Origin: an uncultured Alphaproteobacteria bacterium
GTDB taxonomy: Bacteria > Pseudomonadota > Alphaproteobacteria > Rickettsiales > UBA1997
Assembly: GCA_903858915.1 (NCBI GenBank)
Contig: CAIOKL010000278.1
Span: 1 to 38,811, forward strand
DNA: 38,811 nt
Direction: 5' to 3'
A program made the translations under genes and the position numbers. Within the stretch, counting starts at the first letter, position 1; each line of letters begins with the position of its first letter. This document shows positions 36,601 through 38,811 of this stretch, piece after piece. The notes beneath the pieces were generated by a model. It saw nothing but the letters and a program-made list of their open reading frames with translations. It ran no database searches and was not told where the DNA came from.

Positions 36601-37647
36601 AATACTGGAGAAGAAGCTATTTCGCAGTGTTTAAGTGGATTTGACAAACAAACGACCGATAGTTATTTAACTGATGGCTCTTCTACATATGAACCGCCTA
36701 AATATAAATGTTTGATGAATAGCAATAATGTGGATCAAACATATTTTGCAGAAGTGAGCGACTCATCAAGAAGGGCATGTGTTAAATATTGCGCCGTTAA
36801 TGATATTGCAGGATCATCTGTTTCTACTGAGAGTAAGAGAGGTATTAAAGTTAGAGCTGGTGGAACAATAGAATTAGAATGCGCTGCAGATTACCTTCCT
36901 CCCATATTGGCAGATGGGACTAGGTCAAATTTAAAGCCATATGCGACTTGCATTAGCGATTATACTGGAACTGTTCTTTGGGCAACGAGTAGTTCTGAAA
37001 CCACAATTGAAAATAAGTGTACATTTGCCAGATCTTGTTATGAATCGAGTTTAACTAAAGATGTTGGTTCTTATACGCGCCAAGCAACTTGGGTAGCAAC
37101 TTGTTGGAAAAGTTCTGCTGACTATTCTGATAAAAGCAACTATTATGATTATAAACAATTCCAGATTGATAATAAAAGTTCACCTTGTCCCGATTCAACA
37201 TATAATTATAAATCTCATGAGCATTATAATGATGAAAATAAGAGTGACTGGTTCCCAGCTAAAAAATTTATTGAATCAAAACATCGATCGGGTTTTGGTA
37301 GTGGTCTAACCCATCCTTTTGTCACCACCGACAGCCAGCATAAAAAATATGGAAAATGTGGATATTGCAAATATGGGGTTGGTTTGTCTTGGTTAGCGGG
37401 TAATGCTCAATGGAATTATGTAAGAAGGTATTTGCAATCATACTCATGTTATGATGGTGCTTGGAGTTTTAATTGGAACAATGTTGATACATCAGAGCGA
37501 AATGCTTGCGATGGCGACAATTGGGATCATCGTGGTTTTTTTGGAGAGAATGGAGAAAATCATCCATCTGAATCGTATCTTGGTGAATGCAAAGGGGACA
37601 GTCAAACTGATACTTTTAATAATTTTAATAACCTTCAAGATTATTAG
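21655..37647 (+). CDS. Giant cysteine-rich mosaic surface protein (5330 residues)
   Basis: I do not recognise this as a named protein. Residues 22-43 are a hydrophobic segment after a basic N-terminus (Sec signal or anchor, no clear cleavage site). A charged helical stretch follows at about 65-90. Residues about 165-600 are cysteine-rich with repeated GxNCL motifs. About 600-1960 is a long unrecognised region with Sushi-like endings (CNANGEW, CNQLGSW, CDSSGNW). About 1967-2029 resembles a SUEL/galactose-binding lectin, and about 2049-2212 is glycine-rich. Residues 2314-4448 are about 30 tandem cysteine modules. About 4463-4533 is glycine-rich, 4593-4675 is a second SUEL-like segment, and the last 650 residues are unrecognised. 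No beta-barrel, sorting motif or repeat-in-toxin signature was seen at the C-terminus. The frame is unbroken over 16 kb, so it is under selection. A secreted or membrane-anchored adhesin is the likeliest role (inference); export route and ligand are unknown. Confidence 0.9.
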   Translation: MIFKKIYTFLNSYFNGNKLSKALWTLIFIFTLAFSGVLFFTVKSIARTAAQQEAIAELASQGIIYGETEWEAEERERLAAENARIAQAASSLTLTNMNTAPTVSYVSSGFSVDKVNEFHILYQKQGLLDNKIYTSYLPPKDTFNKDTGTEHTLDPCLYLGQSGLKMIGRDCMIKIPFDCGSPPNQITAKPGENCLSYSAVFNTISGGKKLDPKNCSGVGAVDKTNCLSTQRPYCHLTQNPILGINCRLAPCNLIPNHQYRRPGVNCLADCNDISGIHISEAQFFMEGFNCLSSCRTSTPKSIGANCVLEFNDYVMPLCTVIDANTKHFNLTTDQTRREGCLDVIDLPLCVGGGDQELQNCVKECNAVTSGSHNKNCVNFDQLSSAKYNGYVNKKCHSYFDITSLGANPNCTKIECDKLSITELARSLNIFDVTENRKYCTLAKYTNFSIAQFYAINSIEPSKAYLREYALADKPCYSRGDTEEIETILSSAFFGSFGNTKIAYLKAHAKSKYSIENITVSDEQVTKGHADFVSDYIYAPESMCHVDNASQMISCENYKRSEIPTAPYDCNAKSFCANCPQTITGICSQESDQYCYKNGINCNSSINQIYPVCSRTLVAESRPTSDEYVSWFFRPNVPGDAIKTNNTNTTTSLAAMSGYPTESVTTNNPNETIYMNIDNMKANGYGADFLGFGVSRRITPPSQGMDMGIPGVGAGYICGMGGNYRGVPNNDSAYFRGEVQTNYEMDGKVSHAVDVCIRYASGSNALQSCGYRDCHSSCAFGICTKICGIDVCRTLKIVEGPNVPIQNCGSNDYNFRNGNGAECVKTYQTSLDAVSENTRVRIYKPDASNYICAVLEFHGITTDLQTNPFFNGTEYFSVPDQNNKGEARKICVSGTYVKSSDSCVNGIDSNGDKANSNTWRTSKIIKYIMEPSVDNYIDQYGIGPVDLSSKHTDPETKKEVNQTIGRVNFNVKRYFETSDCIKHKQRIGAPVYHSVATIINSERLFLPSIIIEKKCKIASLGTECENVDETDFFKPAILILYGGKDVSSSILSDDPSTLNTNYKILKIDATENVSADYIIKAANFGISGIDVSQRVFIKKEFSASQPKLCLYKKTPMGTNPETYKEDIIQCVNRKRATRGLIQPAVVVPAHTNLSFQTGFLKNEGASHNSIIGELPKQEFQFINMTTNIRNKEDLKKCIDITSQGFPICIQREECSLLNNECVENEKALIIEKNSANPQIGIIQQKELTSNYCKKELLAKCNSKKGYALTASNQTLNTSTTQGVGFNAENNPAYHGWFNEFCIVSGIEKLDDPASKVYVLTQINTDGQLGSCIKDNNCATCNDLRCLKASCCAILDATLLSSASARLATSHELGLCYNLDSYLRTCSAISYGKNSDISDPFFIGESYLTNPHQSHIDRFNSSPYRSFNAEYEVAYAGTSSVKGKCVGFYKNAISDTDPTANCNANGEWEGFTESSCTMYTCPTKKLPLGNGGADLNGAYPSDYDASGVQLSSKRGVIDGYANWESLKKTTIQKQQATATSCIVGFAKKNASFNSSQISLAEVSPSVLLSSFNNYKATLNPEDQKAILSLFSKINGYSGGSSPTRNCNQLGSWESVTDSCERITCPPIKFTESADAGAFNLNDYDLTVADSSGQKIIYSINSPYGSSSGDLPTKAKFLTSVAINAPAYLSVTNSMDAYKFLIKDSDGVNNASIDRNKVYVVEISAGSWKIIPNQNDDVLKILWQKSGGASFDKGYALRSNLFDYEPTDDPNDKHRVIGTCNEKMGFKSLSQESRPQLTCDSSGNWVNLSNPCVTDCGAISDPVARNAIHGFSRWLKSTAVVGQSKIETSSGCSAGGYQPYPYTPLFDEEGTKKDFGIGANDREFITSDNFDAITVSNDGANFIAQAGTGENLTPSVNNIDGIYYNLKIQTSVSDVQTSAFSSTQAGVQTVFYLFDSAQRLSMSPPSNAVWSKINFSSFGTPDYSIKGNVVENASCRSPYSKLIFANKCIGKTNCSVGLSDFTNYDSTNTCNQTNPGNGVNGEQNDTVISYGSGGGGGGGNNAGAGGAPTSSININGISGSSYYDKAFHVTPPILSNALNNGVKVDLKVADTGQFIGKNGSVKIIESTTSSFSAPRESNYTSPGENTHTVTAGSSGQNIYIKYEMSGAGGGGGGPGLNQGTDGASGTKMTNGVFVVKNGTILKIYVGGGGGAGKTKCITPSGGGAFLDPKLFQPNNNIFAYKKPESNFLVKALRGIGSMFISEGWAAAQLSCYFYNNVWSDGYSPILVNQLVNTGSYSALKLKCYGSLSFCICSTFTCLNNIENTTTYNTQIDPSDTPISLRCKDGYRNNGEGPKLTCKRNLTNPSIKDEIPTGSCIANECYLDSWTGFSHGTNIVEGAGALNCSPGYTASTSPAPGYYCGADGLNQGIRATQVGSCTLNSCTLSGSAYSNAGSVSGSGAINCNSGYTASTSPAPTYVCNTNSGPATVSGSCTPNSCTLSGSAYSNAGSVSGSGAISCNSGYTASTSPSPTYVCNTNSGPATVSGSCTPNSCTLSGNAFSNAGSVSGSGAISCNSGYTASTSPSPSYYCATNNSASDATILGSCTLITCSSNAITGFSSKTINYTTAVTSDVACDSGYSGTVSYGPCTTQDASLTVNGTCTANQPCSIPAGNGHGALEIAPTGSRSGSITCNAGSGYTGLGDLAYSCGSSATPKYTGNCNCAAGYSREETNIANSACNPIFCIAAIPPGVTQTADTIKISKFASFTTNNVNFNVIYLDIRQFNTENFNNANKITKIILNNYLLNVTFRASDRYNVMYNVSNNAIVDLINLSAIKLSTIDSGYYYYNLSTNDSTAFIFGKSLNSGDTSLSCDKTGYLGSVNYNCTTSGFLFALGAATNATDKNSCPCDTAANNYTKLSDGTCAKIECTINSGTAGFVSGTKIPYNTSTSTKNCNDPLYNNSLTADFPACTSIANVTPIANGNGCQKISCSTTGKNVNVTDNTIYRKINSAGVDEEQTLTCDTGYSNGASTTISAKCLANMVNGVPTTGALSNIVGTCSAITCTAPLANGYSAKTGLPYTALIGAGTISCDTAGYSGNANYTCQTKDADVTITKTCDCATGYAKNGSGVCVKPCTISDGNGYLGKTINATDSRTGTITCGGTGYFTTSFVNYSCDDAGTPTIGGSCTCASGYANTSSDSACKAIKCQTSATGFKANTEISYSTSVANYFCNDPLYNNTVTTAFPACTVQGNFLSAIATDNYCLANKISCSTAGKNVNVADDKIYRIIDATGVDQAQSLLCATGYSNSGSANISATCIPEMFDRGGVLVPKTGSLAVTGTCNLITCSAPPITTGISKNKGYNPLSYTALPYSAGENNSTIACSGPNYKGYAGYTCTAYNSFATITSKCACGDGYSENSYGDCVAIVCYADAAKGYLAKTGLNYSTGSGTIACDQTGYGGTVNYTCTANGKVGSVEVCGCATGYAKDANKDCVRITCDIPAGNGFNAGKIEYTTTQLNYSCNATGYRTDTTALFSCSDNGVSTTGKLGTGLNSCLRLTCDIDRGNGYSAKSGLYYSTTTNGYIASNGIYSSTGTGTIACDQTGYSTGTIRYICETHGHKATIVSGDSCACAPNYYKDTYGACVPMTCTSDTDPVVIEKTGAIETKDLPITTNGTIACETTAHTGTATYTCSEDTTRTPRVAKGIFTIVTPCACKTGYEEKEAVCTKINCGILASTSPGFVDTTAPYSAIKVNYFCNNPLYDNTVSVEFPACTTSAGINYTPNTATSPATNVCKKISCTIPADYHVTQTSIFASASSENLICATGYSNGSSTTISVNCSTVNAQRTNYDLTISSVPKSGSLNNKNGSCARLACTVPAGSNTTKDGTLVDFTGDTTTSLNCITGYAGSPTYTCKGTTTAVYASSGTPCAKITCTVPTGITGFDSGTTGIEFGTFDYYCNTEGFQTSTKANFSCTANSTNPTTSTVGTFSQISNSCARITCSADANKGYSAKTNLPYAKDVLGTIACATPNYQGNANYTCTTHGVTATITSACQCGTGYERNAYNYCVPITCNIPAGTGYTAHYSLDYTGAGVSRDFDCDTEGYYGKVSYICPGGGVRATYTDTCTRVKCNLPLSANSNIVPTMVSGSEYREVDYSATPREYTCGSGFRKTLDLNYAQLNPTYTCVKNTNLAQQSNPSTVAVQNACVEITCTDPYTNITYSFNGGQPQIFPCDTSRGLWGESELNCNEAGIVTKTKSCYTVKCLIPADKNTSRDGALVDFSVDFFGLDCKQGFYYENATRPKYKCIYTANEAVVNRGALTFEGTCQRITCTIPTEGINSLNSVLDSTSVNWNGADYITTSCREGFYQSNLALPPKYSCSGANPIGELRVMNPCAPVTCDLPERFGMLAKTNLEYGQGKTTSCNKSGYFGTVTYNCVTPITLGKGVTSVASSTCVEASCVASGNVVATFNTFVSSGSGGAGGIGGKISDPIAFLRGGNGGNSTTSRTSGSGGGGGSASMISIENRIIAIAGGGGGGAGGGGVENATNALTKISNTEDLNVRLIANVFGPYFIGEMQYSPINITPQKTTGILYNQASYPDPFSLTIPGGTFINDIFFASYGSPTIDFTAPESLILKYGTCNDSSSLTQSINQCSGKSSCIINTNSFSRCQSEASKKFGLVASYYYQEPTLQVINSAGLPAYSLKERYNNQTIPATNMSNGQVYTFLLNKEDNIWFKYPYLADEYLISEAVSGNKIKIKFHRTNTTFSPRLKINGISSTISKLDESGQPISLSVGYINPTKIYILTKYSDRWIIREYISQEVAGALPSGERVPPSRSCMTNKISSTGAVNVMWSLPNSSCINRCPGYNMRDNIGDDRIGVGATKHSTSAGEGIVYWSDTLPNNWSYKKFKSNVSSSDANGRKVFQETEDTLTPLNFRENRSGPYFALARFCNGDGSWNAPIPLCVYNNANSTNSAITPVLNGTSYISGESQSYLKVNTGEEAISQCLSGFDKQTTDSYLTDGSSTYEPPKYKCLMNSNNVDQTYFAEVSDSSRRACVKYCAVNDIAGSSVSTESKRGIKVRAGGTIELECAADYLPPILADGTRSNLKPYATCISDYTGTVLWATSSSETTIENKCTFARSCYESSLTKDVGSYTRQATWVATCWKSSADYSDKSNYYDYKQFQIDNKSSPCPDSTYNYKSHEHYNDENKSDWFPAKKFIESKHRSGFGSGLTHPFVTTDSQHKKYGKCGYCKYGVGLSWLAGNAQWNYVRRYLQSYSCYDGAWSFNWNNVDTSERNACDGDNWDHRGFFGENGENHPSESYLGECKGDSQTDTFNNFNNLQDY
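22156..22800 (+). repeat. N-terminal GxNCL cysteine motif series in the giant protein
   Basis: In this part of the giant protein short cysteine units recur, each ending in G-x-N/D-C plus a hydrophobic residue: GRDCM, GENCL, GINCR, GVNCL, GFNCL and GANCV. They are about 20-35 residues apart, with another one or two cysteines in between. The units differ from the central modules, so this is a second, separate disulfide-rich array. No family is recognised. Confidence 0.6.
27553..27741 (+). other. SUEL/galactose-binding-lectin-like segment 1 of the giant protein
   Basis: Residues about 1967-2029 read W-S-K-I-N-F-S-S-FGTP, then NASC, a variable stretch, NKCIGKTNCSV and a final NTC. The FASFGTP start, a cysteine after about 20 residues and the C-x-GK-x-x-C-x-V core are the signature order of the Gal_Lectin family known from sea-urchin egg lectin, latrophilin and plant beta-galactosidases. 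The usual last strand (K-x-L-x-V-x-Y-x-C) is not evident. Galactose or rhamnose binding is a family expectation, not shown. Confidence 0.55.
27799..28290 (+). other. Glycine-rich domain 1 of the giant protein
   Basis: A polyglycine tract (GSGGGGGGGNNAGAGG) is followed by a stretch of the form YIKYEMSGAGGGGGG and LKIYVGGGGGAG with valine-rich strands between. This matches the general pattern of the glycine-rich beta domain found in phage fibres and bacterial surface proteins. The DNA carries runs of the ggcggt hexamer that could slip in replication. It lies directly after the first lectin-like segment. Confidence 0.55.
28783..29466 (+). repeat. 165-bp tandem repeat, three copies plus a degenerate leading copy
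   Basis: Copies at 28966-29130 and 29131-29295 (165 bases, 55 codons each) differ at only four bases by eye. A third copy at 29296-29466 is nearly identical for its first two thirds, then diverges. A degenerate copy at 28783-28965 precedes them. The tail of the third copy (YYC...GSCTL) resembles that of the leading copy, as expected from unequal crossing-over. Each unit encodes one cysteine module, starting CTLSGSAYSNAGSVSGSG. The frame is kept in all copies. Confidence 0.92.
29890..30230 (+). other. Asparagine-rich insertion within one cysteine module
   Basis: The module starting at 29866 is split by about 110 residues without cysteine, rich in Asn, Ile, Tyr and Thr and visibly more AT-rich at the DNA level than its neighbours. 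The module resumes at about 30240 with SLSCDKTGYLGSVNYNC. The reading frame is kept. It may be an inserted independent beta-rich domain or a low-complexity expansion. Confidence 0.6.
30418..33243 (+). repeat. Higher-order two-module block repeated three times
   Basis: A pair of adjacent module types recurs at 30418-30822, 31252-31668 and 32815-33243. The first type contains CN(D/N)PLYxNxxxxxFPACT. The second contains (L/I)xCxTGYSNxxxxxIS, and its first two copies also share KNVNVxDxxIYR. In the first two blocks a GYSAKTGLPY-type module follows, at 30823 and 31669. The pairs are about 405-430 bases long, and similarity is at protein level rather than near-identical DNA. This shows old duplication of multi-module blocks, separate from the recent 165-bp repeats. 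Confidence 0.75.
35041..35250 (+). other. Glycine-rich domain 2 of the giant protein
   Basis: Residues about 4463-4533 alternate polyglycine tracts (GSGGAGGIGGK, RGGNGGNS, GSGGGGGSAS, AGGGGGGAGGGG) with short hydrophobic strands such as SMISIENRIIAIA. It resembles the first glycine-rich segment and closes the module array. The reverse strand shows a long proline-rich open frame here, which is only a shadow. Confidence 0.55.
35431..35680 (+). other. SUEL/galactose-binding-lectin-like segment 2 of the giant protein
   Basis: Residues about 4593-4675 show FINDIFFASYGSP, YGTC, INQCSGKSSCIIN, a short FSRC, and a closing strand KKFGLVASYYY. The order FASYG, cysteine, C-x-GK-x-x-C, phenylalanine near a cysteine and a final K-x-x-x-L-V-A-x-Y strand matches the Gal_Lectin family well, better than segment 1. 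The last family cysteine is replaced by tyrosine. Sugar binding is an expectation only. Confidence 0.65.
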
Positions 37648-37692
37648 CTAACCTTTATTTTTAAAAAATTAAATCAAAAAAAACAAAAACTT

Positions 37693-38175
37693 ATGAAAAA
37701 AATTGCGATAATAATGGGGAGTCAATCCGATTACGAAACCATGAAAAAATGTGAAGAAATTTTACAAGAATTTGCGGTTGAATTTGAAACCAAAATTGTA
37801 TCGGCACATCGCACGCCAAAGCGCCTTTACGAATTTTGTGAAAATGTTAAAAAAGACGGAATTAAATTGATTATCGCTGGAGCCGGAGGAGCGGCACACT
37901 TGCCGGGAATGGTGGCGTCGATGACCGAAATTCCAGTTCTCGGAGTGCCAATTAAAAGCAAATCTCTCGATGGTCTTGATTCTCTTTTGTCGATTGCGCA
38001 AATGCCGGCGGGCATTCCCGTTGCAACTTTGGCGATTGGCGAAGCTGGTGCTAAAAATTCGGCACTTTTAGCGATTGCAATTTTGGCAATGAATGACGAA
38101 AAGCTTGCAAAAAAACTTGTAGAATTTCGTAAAAAACAAACCGAAGCAGTTTCTTTGAGTCCTCAAAAAAGTTAA
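37693..38175 (+). CDS. purE: N5-carboxyaminoimidazole ribonucleotide mutase
   Basis: PurE (class I) converts N5-CAIR to CAIR. The 160-residue protein shows IMGSQSDYETM, the SAHRTPKRL loop with the catalytic His, AGAGGAAHLPGMVAS and the VLGVPIKSKSLDGLDSLLS segment with MPAGIPVATLAIG. All are normal for class I, which works with PurK; purK is not in the window. It follows the giant gene by 45 bases on the same strand with no obvious terminator between, so it could be read from the same transcript or from its own weak promoter. Confidence 0.96.
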   Translation: MKKIAIIMGSQSDYETMKKCEEILQEFAVEFETKIVSAHRTPKRLYEFCENVKKDGIKLIIAGAGGAAHLPGMVASMTEIPVLGVPIKSKSLDGLDSLLSIAQMPAGIPVATLAIGEAGAKNSALLAIAILAMNDEKLAKKLVEFRKKQTEAVSLSPQKS

Positions 38176-38192
38176 AAAAAATATCCCGAATA

Positions 38193-38233
38193 TAAGAAAA
38201 ACTTTTTTAAAAAAGTTTAACTTATTTTTCTTA
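38193..38233. terminator. Nested AT inverted repeats after purE, possible terminator
   Basis: Outer arms taagaaaaa (38193-38201) and tttttctta (38225-38233) are perfect 9-bp complements. Inside them lies a perfect palindrome, aaactttttt/aaaaaagttt at 38199-38218, which would compete with the outer stem. The stems lack GC pairs, so a classical intrinsic terminator is doubtful; a bidirectional weak terminator or chance is possible. Confidence 0.35.
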
Positions 38234-38238
38234 AAAAA

Positions 38239-38427
38239 ATGTTTACAATTTCGTCGCTAAAAAGCTTCATCGCGGGCTTTGTTTCAGTATCAACTCTTAC
38301 TTTTGTTAAGTTGAGAAAACACTCCTTCACAGAGGCAAAAATTGCACTTGAAAAAGATTTCATGACAATTACTCGCGACAAAAATCAAGCCAACTATAAA
38401 TTAAAAACAAAATATGAACGAACATAA
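38239..38427 (+). CDS. Small hypothetical protein
   Basis: A 62-residue frame with an ATG. It has a mildly hydrophobic first 25 residues (FIAGFVSVSTLTFV) and a charged tail with an amphipathic helix. Its last 14 bases overlap the next gene, which supports it being real and coupled. No family is recognised, and chance occurrence cannot be ruled out at this length. Confidence 0.45.
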   Translation: MFTISSLKSFIAGFVSVSTLTFVKLRKHSFTEAKIALEKDFMTITRDKNQANYKLKTKYERT

Positions 38428-38785
38428 AAATAATCGTGATCACTTCGATTCTAGAAGTGAATTACCAATCGAGCGCAACGCTTTAATCGACCTCACAAAA
38501 AAAGAGCAAGATCATCGTCACAAACTTCAAGATAACCAACAAAAAGCCAATAATAGCTCATATTTTTTTGGTATGATTTTTGGTACAATTTATAATCTTG
38601 GTTTGCTTTACTTAATTTACGATCTTATCAATCAAGGCTACCGCGGATTGGCTCTAAAGCTTTTTATTATTAATGCTTTTTTAATTTTATCTTGCTTCGG
38701 ACTTCTAACTTTTAGTCGTAAACTTTCATTTAAAAAACCATTTAATAAAAATTACGACAATCATCGTCGAAATTTCAAAAAATAG
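38414..38785 (+). CDS. Two-helix membrane protein, DUF2335-like
   Basis: A 123-residue protein with a charged, His/Gln-rich N-terminal 45 residues (a short helix KKEQDHRHKLQDNQQKANN). Two membrane segments follow, at about 49-72 and 80-100, and the C-terminal tail is strongly basic. The arrangement of an E/Q-x-x-HR helix followed by two glycine-containing helices resembles DUF2335 membrane proteins, whose function is unknown. It overlaps the small upstream frame by 14 bases. The window ends 26 bases later. Confidence 0.7.
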   Translation: MNEHKNNRDHFDSRSELPIERNALIDLTKKEQDHRHKLQDNQQKANNSSYFFGMIFGTIYNLGLLYLIYDLINQGYRGLALKLFIINAFLILSCFGLLTFSRKLSFKKPFNKNYDNHRRNFKK

Positions 38786-38811
38786 TCGCAACATTTTTGC
38801 TTTTAAATGAT

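Noticed and set aside
21655..37647. Autotransporter, VirB6-like secretion channel or TraN identity for the giant protein
   Set aside because: There is no C-terminal barrel, no multiple membrane segments as in VirB6, and no specific TraN motif; only cysteine richness is shared.

Overview
The window is AT-rich and gene-dense. It carries a mixed biosynthetic gene set of alphaproteobacterial type: PurL of the short form that works with separate PurS and PurQ, a PfkB-type adenosine kinase, oxygen-dependent HemF, CcmC and an FdxA-type 7Fe ferredoxin. The base composition and overall character recall Rickettsiales or another reduced-genome alphaproteobacterium. Genes for purine, biotin, arginine, aspartate-family and isoleucine-precursor synthesis argue against a fully host-dependent Rickettsia-like cell. 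A basal or extracellular Rickettsiales lineage (Deianiraea-like) is a reasonable guess, but it is inference only. No rRNA, tRNA, CRISPR array, transposase or stretch over 300 bases without a gene was seen. The largest gaps are about 100-200 bases (1210-1371, 2386-2535, 9089-9188, 18760-18948, 20089-20285).

Layout. Positions 1-1209 (minus) hold lpxB and the first codons of a downstream exported protein. Then comes asd (plus). Positions 2536-9088 hold a tight minus-strand run transcribed hemF-purC-purS-purQ-purN-def-gspF-bioD-argB, with gaps mostly of a few bases: heme, purine, translation, secretion and biotin functions in one probable operon. Positions 9189-13906 (plus) hold tyrS, a PfkB kinase, murF and mraY. 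These are followed by cimA (plus) and a convergent minus-strand group: half-length purL, a secreted transglutaminase-like protein, ccmC, fdxA and a HAD hydrolase. murD restarts the plus strand at 20286. The murF-mraY-murD order of the classical cell-wall cluster is therefore interrupted by about 6.4 kb.

The dominant feature is a single 16-kb reading frame (21655-37647, 5330 residues) that overlaps the end of murD by 11 bases and sits where ftsW/murG would normally lie. It encodes a giant, cysteine-rich, apparently exported protein with one N-terminal membrane segment. It has about 30 tandem disulfide-type modules resembling Sushi/CCP or EGF-like units, two glycine-rich segments and two segments that resemble SUEL/galactose-binding lectin domains. 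The order is mirror-like: lectin, Gly-rich, module array, Gly-rich, lectin. Part of the array is a recent 165-bp tandem duplication. I do not recognise the protein as a named family; a surface adhesin is the most natural reading.

After the giant gene come purE, a small possible membrane peptide and a two-helix membrane protein resembling DUF2335. The purine genes (purC, S, Q, N, E and half of L) are scattered over three loci. The missing C-terminal half of PurL is the main metabolic puzzle of the window.
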